Below are positions 11,462 through 22,400 of a stretch of 29,619 nt of DNA, one piece after another; within the stretch, counting starts at the first letter, position 1; each line of letters opens with the position of its first letter. This stretch comes from Cytauxzoon felis (Eukaryota; Apicomplexa; Aconoidasida; Piroplasmida; Theileriidae). The position numbers and the translations under genes are program-made. The stretch covers positions 1 through 29,619 of the forward strand of contig JAIQCW010000027.1 in NCBI GenBank assembly GCA_020283715.1, written 5' to 3'. The notes below the pieces were generated by a model that saw only the letters and a program-made list of their open reading frames with translations, had not been told where the DNA came from and searched no databases.

Positions 11462-13313
11462 TTAAAGTCCATCCGAATCATCAGAAAAATCACTCTGTAA
11501 TTCCCAGGGCGACTTAGGTTCATTATTATCAGTAGAGATATTTGTATTATAACTAAAACTATTGTCCCATTTATCACCATCAACTTTATCTATAAAAGTA
11601 ATGTAATTTATTTATAAATAGATCATGTTACCTGTACTTTTAATAAATTTTGAGCGTAAATTCTTATAACGTTGCAATAAATTCTTATGATTAATATCGA
11701 ATAATATACAATAACAATAAGAGTGTACAGATATAATAACAATATCAAATGCAGCTTTGAGGGTATAATCCAACTCAACAAGAGACTTTAGTGGTATAAC
11801 CGACAAATGCATAACAAAAGTCGGTAATGATATAACAGAACTCTCATAACCTTTTAACATATTCAATAAACATATGGAAAATGAATAAGTTAATAACATC
11901 TGCTGTGAACCTGATGTGATCAATGTCATTAATATCATCATCAAAAATCCACCATTCTCAATTCTCATAAGTAGTCGTAATAACAATGGACGCAATGGAT
12001 AAATCATCAACAACGCAAAACCAAATATACCCATTGATAACTTTACGACACGCTTAAAATTAATATGAGTCAATATCAAAGATGATACAGTAATCTTTGC
12101 CAATCTATAGAAATTAATTATTATTATTATTGAACGATAACATTGATTTGTAGAATCCACCTGAGGTCCTGCCGTCAGCTCTTCCAATTACCTATCTCTA
12201 AAGAGTAGAGCCACTCCCAGAGATCGTGGCGGAAGTGTAGTATATTTGACCTCAAGTGGAACCCGCAGCTGATCTCAGGGAAGCGAAGGGGGAAGTAATT
12301 AGAAGAGGCTCCACGCCGAGTGGAGAGACCTCAGGTGGATTGTAATTCGAGTGGAGATTCTTCTGTTTATGGATCGGAGTTGGTATAAAAGTGTATGTAT
12401 GTGTTATATAAACATACTGTGAGTATAAGAATAGTAGATAATTGTAAAGTTGGTTGAATTGATGTTTGGATTTTAATATTTGGCTTTTGAAATTTAGTGC
12501 CATGAGTAGAAGTATGATTAATGCGATGATGCAATCGAATGAGAATTTATGATTATCATCATTGGTGGATGTATTGAGTGCTTCGGTATTTGGTGAAGTT
12601 TGTTCTACGATATCTTTGAAGATTGAGACATGTTCTAGGGTATCTCCGGGTATGTATACACCTTTATATATCATCCAGAGTATGGATAATCCATTAGAGA
12701 AGACGAATATTGGAAATAGTATGTTCATATTTAATAGATTGGCGAATCTAGAGCTATTTAATAATAATGGTGTGACTACGCAAACAACAGTAGAGAATCC
12801 ATAGATGGATGATAAGATGAGTCTGATGGATACATATTTTATATATTCAGATTCACTTTTACTTTTAACATATTTACAGAATAGAAGTTCAGCATATGCA
12901 CTAGTATATACTAAAAAGATCATAAAGATGACTGATGTGATGGGATTGATATTACTATTAAAGTAATAAGAGATATATAATAGAATTGAAGTAATAATCA
13001 TAATAATTTCCGATGTGATGAGGATAATTAAATTTAAATTTAATATTCTACCATTAAAGGTAAAGAATTTCAATTTTTTATTATTAGAATCATCATTTAA
13101 CCTATCATTAATAAGACAAAGTATAGGTTTAAATAACCATATATATGGTAAATATTTATATATATGTAGATTATCTAATTTATTATTTACTATAATATCC
13201 TGTAACCAGCACATGTATATTGTATACAATGCTTCAGCTTTAAATAGAAATCCTAAGAATAAATAAAATTTTAATGTCTGCGATGATGCTTTAATTATCA
13301 TTTTTTCTATCAT
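11462..13313 (-). CDS. 12-TM transporter of the major facilitator type, possibly folate-biopterin (BT1) family, 3 exons
   Basis: Exons 13313-12418, 12104-11632 and 11589-11462 join to 1497 nt, 498 aa. Splice sites are TCACA|GTATGT ... ATTTCTATAG|ATTGGC (313-nt intron holding the modular repeat) and ACAG|GTAACA ... TTTTATAG|ATAAAG (42 nt). Both keep frame; the first restores membrane helix 8 across YSQ|LAK. About twelve hydrophobic helices are visible in two groups of six, with a hydrophilic central loop (GDTLEHVSIFKD to NDDNHK) and an acidic C-terminal tail ending DFSDDSDGL. The stretch YLPYIWLFKPILCLINDRLN after helix 1 resembles the KPLYG..SD region of BT1-type folate/pterin transporters, but the similarity is weak, so the substrate is open. 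The ATG at 13313 begins the first helix-containing frame. Confidence 0.75.
12156..12356. repeat. Modular foldback repeat in transporter intron 1
   Basis: A compact copy. It begins tccacctgaggtcc (12156) and its inverted match gacctcaggtgga lies at 12327-12339, followed by a second ttcgagtgga. Between are cctgccgtcagctcttccaa, the tctctaaagagtagagccac module, gagatcgtggcgg, a central tgacctcaagtgga, cagctgatctcagggaagcg and the short palindromic ccacgccgagtgg. No target-site duplication is evident at the flanks. Confidence 0.85.
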
Positions 13314-13528
13314 ATAGCATTGTCTATTTATCCCTATACACTCTTATACTTTAGATAAAAAAATTCGTCTAGTGACCTAAAATTACATCATACATTTTTT
13401 AAAATAAAAAATTATCTTATGAAAATTCTAATATAATAACTAGACAGATATAAATTAAAGAGATTAAATTAACATTATTTATTTAGAGTGGGGGGTGTTG
13501 AAAGATTCCATAACTTTATATTATACTT

Positions 13529-16500
13529 CTATTCATCATCTCCAACTGGTGGCTTCTCTGGCTGTAATGTTATCAAATCATCTATCCTCAATATTGTTAT
13601 AGCTGCCTCTGTAGCAAATCTAATAGATTTTATCTTACTAACCGTAGCCTCTAATACACCACTCGTTAAATTATTACGTATTTTACCATCATTCAAATTC
13701 AAACCATACCATTTATAATTATCATAAGAACCATTAGGCTTATTATGAGATAATTGAGCCTTAGCATGATGAGCACGCAATAATGCCACCAACTCGGTAG
13801 AATCCAATGCAGCATTCATAGCCAACGTCTTTGGAATTATCAACAATGCCTCAGCAAACTCCGCTATAGCCAACTGCTCACGAGAACCCTAAATAAATAA
13901 TTATAATAATAGATAATTATTAGAACCATTGTTTCACTCGCCGTTCCACTCGAGGTCCAATCCAACTCTCTTCGTCTTGCAGAGAGCTCTCCACCTGAGG
14001 TCCAATCCACCTCTCCATTCCACTCGCCGTGGAGGCCTCTTTTATTTACCTACCTCTAAAGAGTATAGCCACTCCCAGAGATCGTGGTGAAGGTAGTGAT
14101 GGATCATCCATCATGGGAATGATGGAAGATGGTACTAAGGATGTGTTGGATGTAACCTCAAGTGGAGAACCTGGAAGCGATCCACGGGAGCTGGAAGGGG
14201 AACTAAATAAAGGAGCTGTCTGCAAGACGAAGAGTAGGTAGAGTAGAAGATAGTGATCGAACCTCGTATGGAAGTGAATATATATTAATGGTTGTGATCA
14301 AGGTCTGGTTTGAAATCAACTTACGAGTGTTCTTGCGAAGTTATCGAGATAGATTGAGAGTGCTGTTTCGACACATCCGCCGCCTGGTACGAGTGAGTCT
14401 TGTTCGAGTGCTCGGCTAACGGCGCATAAAGCGTCATGTACAGATCGTTCTACTTCATCGATCATAAATGTATTAGCGCCTCGTAATATAATAGTAGCGG
14501 ATTTAGAACTTTTACATCCTTCAAAAAAGAGGCAATCCCAATCACCAACTCTACTTTCATAAACTTTATTACAAGTACCCAATGAAGAGGATAAGAATGA
14601 TTCATCACCTTCAACTGTAGCCATTGTTAATACAACAGTTCCTATAAGGAGTAAATATAAATTTTAATACAACAATAATGATCTATTAATATATCATTCA
14701 ACATACCACCTGTTAATTTAGCAATACGTTTCATATCCTTTTTAGTTACTCTTCTAGCAGCAATTACACCAGCTTCAACAAAATATTTAAGTGACATATC
14801 ATCAATACCCTGAGTAGTCAATACAACATTAGCACCAGATGCTAATATCTTCTCAACACGCTCCTTAGTTATATCCTTTTCCCTATAAATTATTTTATAA
14901 TACATATTACATATCATGTCTTAATACAGGTTCTAGTCCTGAGATCCCGATAATCTTCCACTAGGCGTTCCACTTGAGGTCAATCCAGCTCGCATTCTCT
15001 TGCAGAGAGCTCTTTTATTTAGTTCCCCTTCCAGCTCCCGTAGATCGCTTCCAGGTATTCCACTTCCACTTGAGGTCCTATCCTCACTAACCTCGCCACG
15101 ATCTCCGGGAGTGGCTCTACTCTTTAGAGATGAATAATTGGAAGAGGCCTCCACGGCTAGTGGAAATGAGAGTAGTACTGAACCTCAAGTGGAACGTCGA
15201 GTGGAAAAGGATTGGATATCAAGTAGAGGTAAAAATATATGGACTTCGGCTTGTTAGTAGAGTTGTTAAATATGTATTATAACATACTTGAGTCGTATTT
15301 TTTCAAGTTCTTCGGGGTTATTAACTTGTATTTGTACGCCGAGATGTAGACGATAGTGTTTGAGTGGGAAGTCTAGTAGTGCAATTTTGGCATTGGTAAC
15401 GGCTAGTGGCATTCCTTGAGCGGCTCTTGCCATCATTATAGCATATCCATCTACTAAATGTGATTCTTTGGTTGATTTTCCATGTACTTTAAGTATATTA
15501 ACTGCGTTTACGGGATATTTAACATCACCAGAGTCTGATGTATACTTTACAGACTGTATGGCTTGTACTACAATTTGTGAGAAGTAATCTGAATCAAATC
15601 CAATCAATTTCGATGATAATGTCGTCTTGGCAATATTCAACAACACTTCTTTTCCCATCTTATCCAAACGACAACTCAAATGCTCTTTAATATACTTTAC
15701 ACTCTCCTGTAGATGTTATGAAGAAATGAATTATAATACAACCCCTGGATAACAGAAATATAATTCACTCATGGATAACGGGAATGATGGATAGGAGACC
15801 AATCTCCAGTATGACCAGTATCATTAGGAGGATCATTAGGAGTTTGACTATCAGGAGTAACGACAATCTCTAGATTAAACTTACTTTAATGGCAAGTTTA
15901 TAACCTGAAATAATAGAAGTAGGATGTATACCAGCATTTGTAAGTTGATTAGCACGTCTCAATAATTCAGCAGCGACCAAAACTACAGATGTTGTACCAT
16001 CACCAACCTAAAAATAAATATATCATAATATATTATAGATACAATTACACTTGAGGTACATCCTGACGTCAGCTCTTCCACCTGAGGTTGTCTTGCAGAC
16101 AGCTCTTTTAATTACCTATCTCTAAAGAGTAGAGCCACTCCCGGAGATCGTGGCGGAAGTGAAGGTAGTGATTGGACCTCAAGTGGATTACCCGTAGCTG
16201 ATCTACGGGAAGCGAAGGGGGAAGTAAATAGAGAAAGCTGTCTGCAAGACGACCTCAGGTGGAGAGCTGTCTGCAGGACAAGGAAAGGATATCATGTTGA
16301 ACGCCTAGTGGAAGGAGACGACCTCAGGTTGAATGAACATCAATGGCAGATCACTATATATTATGTAATAATCATACCTCTTGGTCTTGTAGTTCGCTTA
16401 AATCTACGAGTAATTTGGCTGCGGGGTGTTGTACTTCTAATTGTTTAAGCATTGTGGCTCCATCATTAGTAACAGTTACATCTCCGAGATCATCTACAAG

Positions 16501-16678
16501 CATTTTATCTAATCCTTTAGGTCCGAGGCTTGATTTTAAAATATTGGCAATGGCTTGTACGGCCGTTACTATATGAAAATATTATTAGTCATTTATAGAA
16601 TCCATCAATTAACAACATACCATTACCTGAGCGTACCTCTTTTCCTGTTATACGTTGACCTAAAATACCTACTGTCAT
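13529..16678 (-). CDS. CCT1: T-complex protein 1 subunit alpha (CCT1), cytosolic chaperonin subunit, 7 exons
   Basis: Exons 16678-16621, 16568-16378, 16007-15885, 15706-15288, 14882-14707, 14641-14325 and 13888-13529 total 1644 nt, 547 aa, close to the usual length of about 550. CCT folds actin and tubulin in the cytosol as a double-ring ATPase. Nucleotide-site motifs are intact: [12 protein letters not shown] (about residues 47-58), GDGTTS (85-90) and VPGGG near the C-terminal third. Subunit alpha is indicated by the N terminus ([14 protein letters not shown]), by LRYPVN-type text seen as [16 protein letters not shown], and by [16 protein letters not shown] at the end. All six introns have GT-AG ends and preserve frame; they measure 52, 370, 178, 405, 65 and 436 nt, and the three longest each contain one modular repeat. 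The 178-nt intron does not. The ATG at 16676-16678 gives the expected N terminus. Confidence 0.95.
13934..14272. repeat. Modular repeat in CCT1 intron 6
   Basis: This copy has doubled left-end modules: ccactcgaggtcc, tcttgcagagagctct, then ccacctgaggtcc and ccactcgccgtggaggcctctt. The core (cctctaaagagtatagccac, gagatcgtgg) follows, then gatggatcatccatc, a central acctcaagtgga, aagcgatccacgggagctgg, and gagctgtctgcaagacga at the right. The plus strand stays open for 70 codons (14029-14241), giving [16 protein letters not shown] and [11 protein letters not shown], similar to the coding copy in the ARM gene, but it is antisense to CCT1 and inside an intron, so I do not call it a gene. Confidence 0.85.
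14955..15229. repeat. Modular repeat in CCT1 intron 4
   Basis: It begins ccactaggcgttccacttgagg and ends acctcaagtggaacgtcgagtgga, an inverted arrangement. Inside are tcttgcagagagctctttta, ttccagctcccgtagatcgc, ccacttgaggtc, gccacgatctccgggagtgg, ctctttagagatg and gaggcctccacggctagtgg. On the minus strand (sense to CCT1) a 73-codon open frame reads [12 protein letters not shown] and [11 protein letters not shown], again matching the exonised copy. Confidence 0.85.
16047..16334. repeat. Modular repeat in CCT1 intron 2
   Basis: The inverted organisation is clearest here: acagctcttttaattacctatc near the left (about 16097-16118) faces gtaaatagagaaagctgtctgcaag near the right. The outer modules are acttgaggta, cctgacgtcagctcttcc and ccacctgagg at the left, with cgacctcaggtggag, a second gagctgtctgcagga and gacctcaggttg at the right. 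The core tctctaaagagtagagccac, gagatcgtggcgg and acctcaagtgga is present. Confidence 0.85.
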
Positions 16679-16752
16679 TTTCGATATAAAACAAATATAA
16701 TATAGATACAGTAATAAATTTATATAGAAATACAAGTACCGTACACCACAAT

Positions 16753-16875
16753 ATGAGACGAGTTGATCAAACGCCTGGTCAAACTGGTGGGTCCCGAAAA
16801 AATTTACCAAAACTTGTAGATGAAATATTAATACATACAAGGTTATTTAATGAATTTATAACGTCTATTATGTAA
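16753..16875 (+). CDS. Possible very small gene divergent from CCT1 (hypothetical)
   Basis: An ATG at 16753 opens 40 codons (MRRVDQTPGQTGGSRK, then NLPKLVDEILIHTRLFNEF) of mixed, non-repetitive composition with an amphipathic second half. The ORF ends at ATG TAA, but the same bases (at 16872) form a consensus donor GTAAGT; AG acceptors 21 or 23 nt downstream would continue the frame for a few or about fourteen residues. Introns of about 20 nt are known in some piroplasms. The start lies only 74 bp from the CCT1 ATG on the other strand. I do not recognise the product. It may be a real short protein gene or a chance ORF in the CCT1 5' region. Confidence 0.3.
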   Translation: MRRVDQTPGQTGGSRKNLPKLVDEILIHTRLFNEFITSIM

Positions 16876-17273
16876 GTGGTGTTGTGTATTAGAGTAATTT
16901 ACGTCGTGGGTAATTTTTATAAAATGAAGATTGAAAATTAAGACATCGCTTAAATTTTAGAACATTAATAAAGATTTAAATTATAATTATATATTTATTA
17001 TTTAATTTTTGTTTAATTTAAAATATTTATACTCATTTTAGTCTATTTTCAATCACAATATTAATCTCGTTCCCAAACCCCCTCGTATCCACAACAAAGT
17101 AATACTAAATACATTTAACTTTAATTAAATGATTAATTTCATATAATCTAATGTAATCAAGTAATAATAAATCCATGTACCATATAAATTTATAATCTTC
17201 ATGAATGGGGTCGATTGTATCTAGTCAGTAGATATTTAGACCGTCGTTTTTTTTAAATCGACATAAACTTTTT
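16876..17273. other. AT-rich intergenic DNA
   Basis: About 400 bp of AT-rich sequence between the small plus-strand ORF and the candidate snoRNAs. No ORF of note, no modular repeat and no tRNA are seen. A run of eight T at about 17247-17254 lies just upstream of the candidate RNAs. Confidence 0.5.
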
Positions 17274-17351
17274 TATAATGATGATAGTGTAGACGGGCGA
17301 TCTGAACAGTTACTTTAAATGTAACACTGTTGATGTCTACGACTGATTATT
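17274..17351 (+). ncRNA. Candidate box C/D snoRNA 1
   Basis: The sequence has ATGATGA (C box, 17278-17284), CTGA (possible D', 17302-17305), GTTGATG (weak C', 17329-17335) and CTGA (D box, 17343-17346). The bases ATAA just 5' of the C box region can pair with TTAT just 3' of the D box. Box spacing is typical of C/D guides. Against this, the interior can fold into a long hairpin (GTAGAC ... GTCTAC enclosing GTTAC-loop-GTAAC), which would compete with guide pairing, and no rRNA target was checked. It might instead be another structured RNA. Confidence 0.3.
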
Positions 17352-17443
17352 AATTCACAAATGATGAAAACACACGGACTAGAGTATATGAAATTAATTA
17401 AAATTATTGATTATACTTGAAATTTCTGATAACATGTGAATTA
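17351..17443 (+). ncRNA. Candidate box C/D snoRNA 2
   Basis: TAATTCACA (17351-17359) is the exact reverse complement of TGTGAATTA (17435-17443), giving a 9-bp terminal stem. Just inside lie ATGATGA (C box, 17361-17367) and CTGA (D box, 17426-17429). This is the classic box C/D arrangement, although the D box is five bases from the stem rather than one or two. Internal C'/D' boxes are weak. It directly follows candidate 1, as snoRNAs in clusters do. It ends 33 bp before the CDC50 stop codon on the other strand, so it could also lie antisense to that gene's 3' UTR. Confidence 0.4.
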
Positions 17444-17475
17444 TTAAAAATATACATTGCGATATTGATTTGAAA

Positions 17476-19308
17476 TTATTCATGTAAATGACATAAACAT
17501 CGTTGTGTTGGTTTCGGTACATCCGAATCTAATGATACCTTTACATCTAATACACTTTTATTTACAACCATTTTATTCTTCTCATCACCCTCTCTTATAC
17601 GCTCTAATTCTCGCCATGGAGCTAATGGAATTTGATCATACATTAATATATAAACTTACAATAATTTGATTCATATCCCATTAAATAAAATCCTAATATT
17701 AGTACACCCGTTAAAAAATATAATCCACCTGAATTTTAATATATTATAATCTAATATAACAAACATACCAACTACAAATACCAAAATCTCAAAAATCGTC
17801 GCCCTTGTACCCCAAGATCTAACTGGAGCTATCAATATCGATTTTTTAGCCTTCCACGCTAGAGATGGCCATAAATTATTCGTCACATACAAATTATAAC
17901 GACCACTTGACATCTTATCATATATCACACCATACGGCTTTAAAAATGTATTCTCATGAGGATTCAATAACCATGATTGATAATACGGATTCGATAAATC
18001 CATCCATAAAAATCCATCCGCATGAGATGATTTATTCAACTGTATAATTATTTTATCGTGATATTTAAATTTGAACTAGAAGTCCACCCGAGGTCCAATC
18101 CACCTCTCTTCTAGTCCACCTTCTATTCGTCCTGCCGTCAGCTTCTCTATTTACCTATCTCTAAAGAGTAGAGCCACTCCCGGAGATCGTGGCTGAAGTT
18201 TAGTGATGGATCATCCATCACGGGAATGATGGAAGATGGTGCTAAGGATATGTTGGATGTAACCTCGAGTGGAACCTGGAAGCGATCTACGGGAGCTGGA
18301 AGGGGAAGTAAATAGAAGAGGCCTCCACGGCTAGTGGAAAAGAGAGGTGGATTGTACCTCGGGTGGATGAAACTCAGTCATACTTCCTTCGACTACGTTC
18401 ATTCAAGTTTCAACATACGGATAGTGTGGTGAATAGGTGAACATTGATTTTATTATATAGTGCGATTTTGATGCATTTATCACTGAATCCACTGATGAGT
18501 GTACCGTATCTATCAAATTGAAGTCCACTGGTTCCATCTGGGCAGACTTCAAAGTTATCTGTCATGATGGTGGCTGGGAGTGTACCGCAAGGATATGCGG
18601 GTAGTTTATATTCGGGAACGTCATGATAATTTTCACACATTTTATGATTGCCATTGAGTGTATTAACGCCATTGATACAGCGCAGATCGAGTATTTCTTC
18701 AAATGTTTTATAGGCTGTAGGATGAATATGATGTAAAGTATTTTCAACATACTGGAGCATTTGTGTGATGCGATAATATCAGGTTCGGTATCATAGATGA
18801 CATGTTTATGTGTGATATAAAAGTCGGAGATTTTGTAGTAGACATAAATGGGTGGTTGAAAATCTTCCTTTAGTGTGAAGGGCAGTGGTCCAGAGTAGTT
18901 TTCATTATAGGGTATTTCGATTTGTTGTATATTAGAAAAGATATGTAGGCATGTACCGATGAGTAGTAATAGAATACCAAGTAGTATGAAGATAGAAGAG
19001 GCTACACATGGTGTATATACTTTGAGTATACCATATTTCATATTAAGATCCATTTGTTTGATACGTTCTATACGATTCTTATATTCTGTATCAATTTCTT
19101 TATTTGATGGTAGCCATAGATATTGTTGTCCTATCGGTATTAATAGATCATTAAGATCATCTTGTCTATATACTGTAGTTGATTGTATATCTGGTACTTG
19201 TAATCCATCGTTAGTTGTACTTGCTTTATCACAATCTGTCATATATGCTAGACTTTTTCTATATACTTCTGAATCTACCCTTTCCATTGTTGATTTTGTT
19301 TGTGACAT
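17476..19308 (-). CDS. CDC50/LEM3 family protein, P4-ATPase (lipid flippase) beta subunit, 5 exons
   Basis: Exons 19308-18753, 18714-18419, 18039-17769, 17728-17660 and 17621-17476 total 1338 nt, 445 aa. CDC50 proteins pair with P4-ATPases, letting them leave the ER and flip phospholipids. Two membrane helices flank a large ectodomain: TM1 at about residues 100-125 (CVASSIFILLGILLLLIGTC) and TM2 at about 366-390 (FEILVFVVGGLYFLTGVLIL). Family marks include PPIYVYYKISDFYITHKH, the cysteine-bounded YPCGTLPATIMTDNFEVC, and the pre-TM2 block SGRYNLYVTNNLWP followed by KSILIAPVRSWGTRATIFE. Splice sites are mostly GTATGT or GTAAGT with AG acceptors; introns are 38, 379, 40 and 38 nt, and the 379-nt one holds a modular repeat. 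Read without splicing, the last three exons look like a separate short gene starting with TTG at 18039. The N-terminal tail of about 95 residues is long for the family. Confidence 0.9.
18082..18368. repeat. Modular repeat in CDC50 intron 2
   Basis: It begins gtccacccgaggtcc and ends gtacctcgggtgga, an inverted pair matching even at the variant bases (ccg/cgg instead of ctg/cag). Inside are cctgccgtcagcttct, the tctctaaagagtagagccac core, gagatcgtggc, gatggatcatccatc, aacctcgagtggaa, aagcgatctacgggagctgg and gaggcctccacggctagtgg. The matched substitutions at the two ends suggest the ends evolve together. Confidence 0.85.
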
Positions 19309-19450
19309 TTTTTTATATTTTACATTTTATCAATTTCACACTAATAATAGGGCGACACATTTTAGACTCATTGAGGGAGGTAATGTGGTACTCGTATACA
19401 TACTGATACTATTATCTATTACATGTATAAAAATAAAGAAGATATTAAGA

Positions 19451-22400
19451 TTAATTTTCATCAGCAACTTCATCATTATCATCTTCAAATGGATTTGGTG
19501 AAAATGGATCCATTGGTGAATATGCTGGTGAAGTTGGACTATATACCGGTGAGGTTGGTGAGTATGCGGGACTCGTAGGACTATAAGCTGGCGATGCCGG
19601 ACTATATACCGGAGATGTAGGTGAATAACCGATGTTTGGTGAAGTTGGTGAATATGCTGGTGATGTAGGAGAGTATGCTGGACTAGTGGGAGAGTAAGCA
19701 GGTGATGTAGGAGAATACGCAGGTGAAGTTGGAGAGTATGCCGGACTCGTCGGTGAATAAGCTGGACTAGTGGGAGAGTAAGCAGGTGATGTAGGAGAAT
19801 ATGCCGGAGAAGTTGGTGAGTATGCCGGTGAGGTTGGACTATACGCAGGTGAAGTTGGCGAATACGCTGGACTAGTCGGTGAATATGCAGGACTAGTTGG
19901 ACTATATGCAGGTGATAGTGGATTTGGTGAAAGGGGTGCATATGGTGAAGTTGGTGATCTTGGTGATTGTATTGTTGGTGAGAAGCTACCACCTAATGCT
20001 GATGTATCAACCATTGAATTTGTAAAGCTAGGTGAATTAGCAACAACAGGTGACATCATAAGTGCAGAATAAGATGGTGAAAATGGTAATGGTGATAGCA
20101 TAGAATTAATTTTACCTGGTGACATTGAATCAGGTGATGCACCAGGGCTTATAAAACCAGACATTGCAGAATCTGGTAATAATTGTAAATTTTGATTAGC
20201 ATCCCTTAATTTCCCTTCATCAATCATAATATCAAATGAACCAGTACCATATGGACATAATTGTCCTACCATTACATTTTCTGTTATACCTTTAAGTTGA
20301 TCAACTTCACCAAATACAGATGCATCTAATAATGTTTCTAATGTCTCTTCAAATGAACATTTTACTAATGGTCCTCTATCAGCTCTATTTAAACCATGCC
20401 TTGTTATAGACATTATATGTCCTTTTTGTGTCATTACATCACATAATAATGATAGATGCCTATAATTAACATAACTACCATCAAAACTAATAACAGCTCT
20501 CAATTCTCTTAATAATGCTCTTCTAGCAGCTTCTATACCAAATACATGAAATATTTCACTTATATCATTAGATATTGTTCTAATATAATCAACACATGGT
20601 ATAGGTAATACATCTTCTAAATTACAACCATCTGTATCTAATACCCATTGACTTATCCTTTCAAATCTACCTGTTATATCATTATACTTTGTTCTAGCCT
20701 CTTCTTTCATATATACTTTTGTTATCTTTGGTATACCTCTTAACATTACTGTTGATAATACCTGTGACATAAAACGTTGTAAAAATTCACCCTCATTCTC
20801 TGTCATTGTTTGATCCTCTGCCATCTCTACACCATAATATTTCACCCTTATCCTCAATACTAATTCTTCACTATTATCATCTGTATATATACAATCTATC
20901 TCATCATTACTAAATTCTTGATATATCCTATCACCAATCTCTTTCATTGTTAATCTTTTATCAGTCATTATTTTATTAGATAATTGTATCCTTAATAACC
21001 AAGGCCCTAAACGATTCTCATCTTCATCTGGAAATTCATAATAATCACGAACCCATTCTCTATCTTTTAATACTATAGTATTTGATATATTAGGATCATA
21101 TATAACTTGTGATGATGCTACAACTTTATCTAATGTTGTATATTCTAATCTAGTCTGCATATCTTTAGCACGTTCTTGATCTTGTGCAACACCTTCATCA
21201 AGATAAATTGTAAGTGAAGGTGTCTTAACATTACGTACAACATTTATTAATTCTTTCAACCTAGGTAAACCTAAAGTAACATTTTTTGATGATACACCAG
21301 CAAAATGAAATGTATTTAATGTCATTTGTGTAGCAGGTTCACCAATAGATTGAGCTGCTATAGCACCTACACATTCACCCGCATGAGCAATACATCTATA
21401 GAAATGACGTTCAATCTCACCCAATAACCAATCTAAAGCTAAATTACCAATTTTTTCATGTTCCATTAATCTTCTTGAATGTAATGCAAGTCTTAAATGA
21501 GCTTTAATTAATATTGTAGCATTCTCTTGAGCTTCTGCTGCAAGAACATCCTGTGGACCTGATGTGTTAACAATAATTAAACCTTCAAGTAATTTATGAG
21601 TCCTCTGTGCAATATCTACAGGATTCAATAACTTTCTACTCTCTATAGTTGATGGAAATTGTGTTTTAGCATACTCTAATAAACGATTAATATTAATAGG
21701 TAAATGCTGACTATAATCACCATCAGGAAATACCTCCTTACATACTATAGATTTCATATCCAATAATCTCTGATATTCCTCAACAAGAACAACCTGTTGA
21801 CTAAAATCTGTTAATATACTCGTCCTTATATTCTCATCCAATATCCAACCTATACCATAATTTTCATTCCTAAAATCATGAGAATATAAACGATTCAATT
21901 CAGAATAATCCAATTTCATCAATTCTAAATGCTGATCTTCAATATATTCAGCACTCATACCATCCTCACCATATAAAAATTGTAATATATCACCATTACC
22001 ATTCCTAGCCGTTTTATCATATTGTACCATTATATCCTCCATAGCCTTAATCAATCTCCTTTGTACATAACCCGTCTCTGATGTCTTACATGCTGTATCT
22101 ATAATACCCTCTCTACCACCCATAGCATGAAAAAACATTTCTTGCGGTGTCAAACCTGATAAATATGAATTTGATACAAATCCTCTCGATTCTGGACCAT
22201 AATCATGCTTTATAAAATGAGGTAATGAACGATCCCTAAAACCAAATGGTACACGCTTACCCTCTACATTCTGTTGACCCACACATGCTATAATCTGTGA
22301 TATATTAATCGTAGAACCCTTAGAACCAGAATTTACCATCGCTAATATATTATTCCTCTCATCTAAACTCTGAGCAGCTATTGTACCACTCTGCTCTCTA

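Noticed and set aside
11612..12187. A membrane-protein gene starting MEELTAGPQVDS
   Set aside because: Its first residues come from the repeat and it is exon 2 of the transporter; the acceptor TTTCTATAG lies inside this frame.
12252..12417. C-terminal extension of the transporter
   Set aside because: It is read-through of intron 1 into the modular repeat; splicing at GTATGT restores a transmembrane helix and frame.
14029..14241. A 70-codon plus-strand gene
   Set aside because: It is wholly repeat sequence inside a CCT1 intron, antisense to CCT1; it is noted only as a shared open frame.
14933..15154. A 73-codon minus-strand gene
   Set aside because: It is repeat sequence inside CCT1 intron 4.
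17671..18039. An independent 122-codon gene
   Set aside because: It starts with TTG right after an acceptor and continues the CDC50 family sequence from the upstream exons in frame.
19620..19920. A minisatellite or CRISPR-like array with 21-bp period
   Set aside because: The periodicity is the RPB1 C-terminal heptad coding sequence, with varied codons.
19336..19992. A His/Leu-rich 218-codon ORF
   Set aside because: It is the RPB1 heptad-coding DNA read in another frame; the regular His/Leu pattern comes from the heptad codons.
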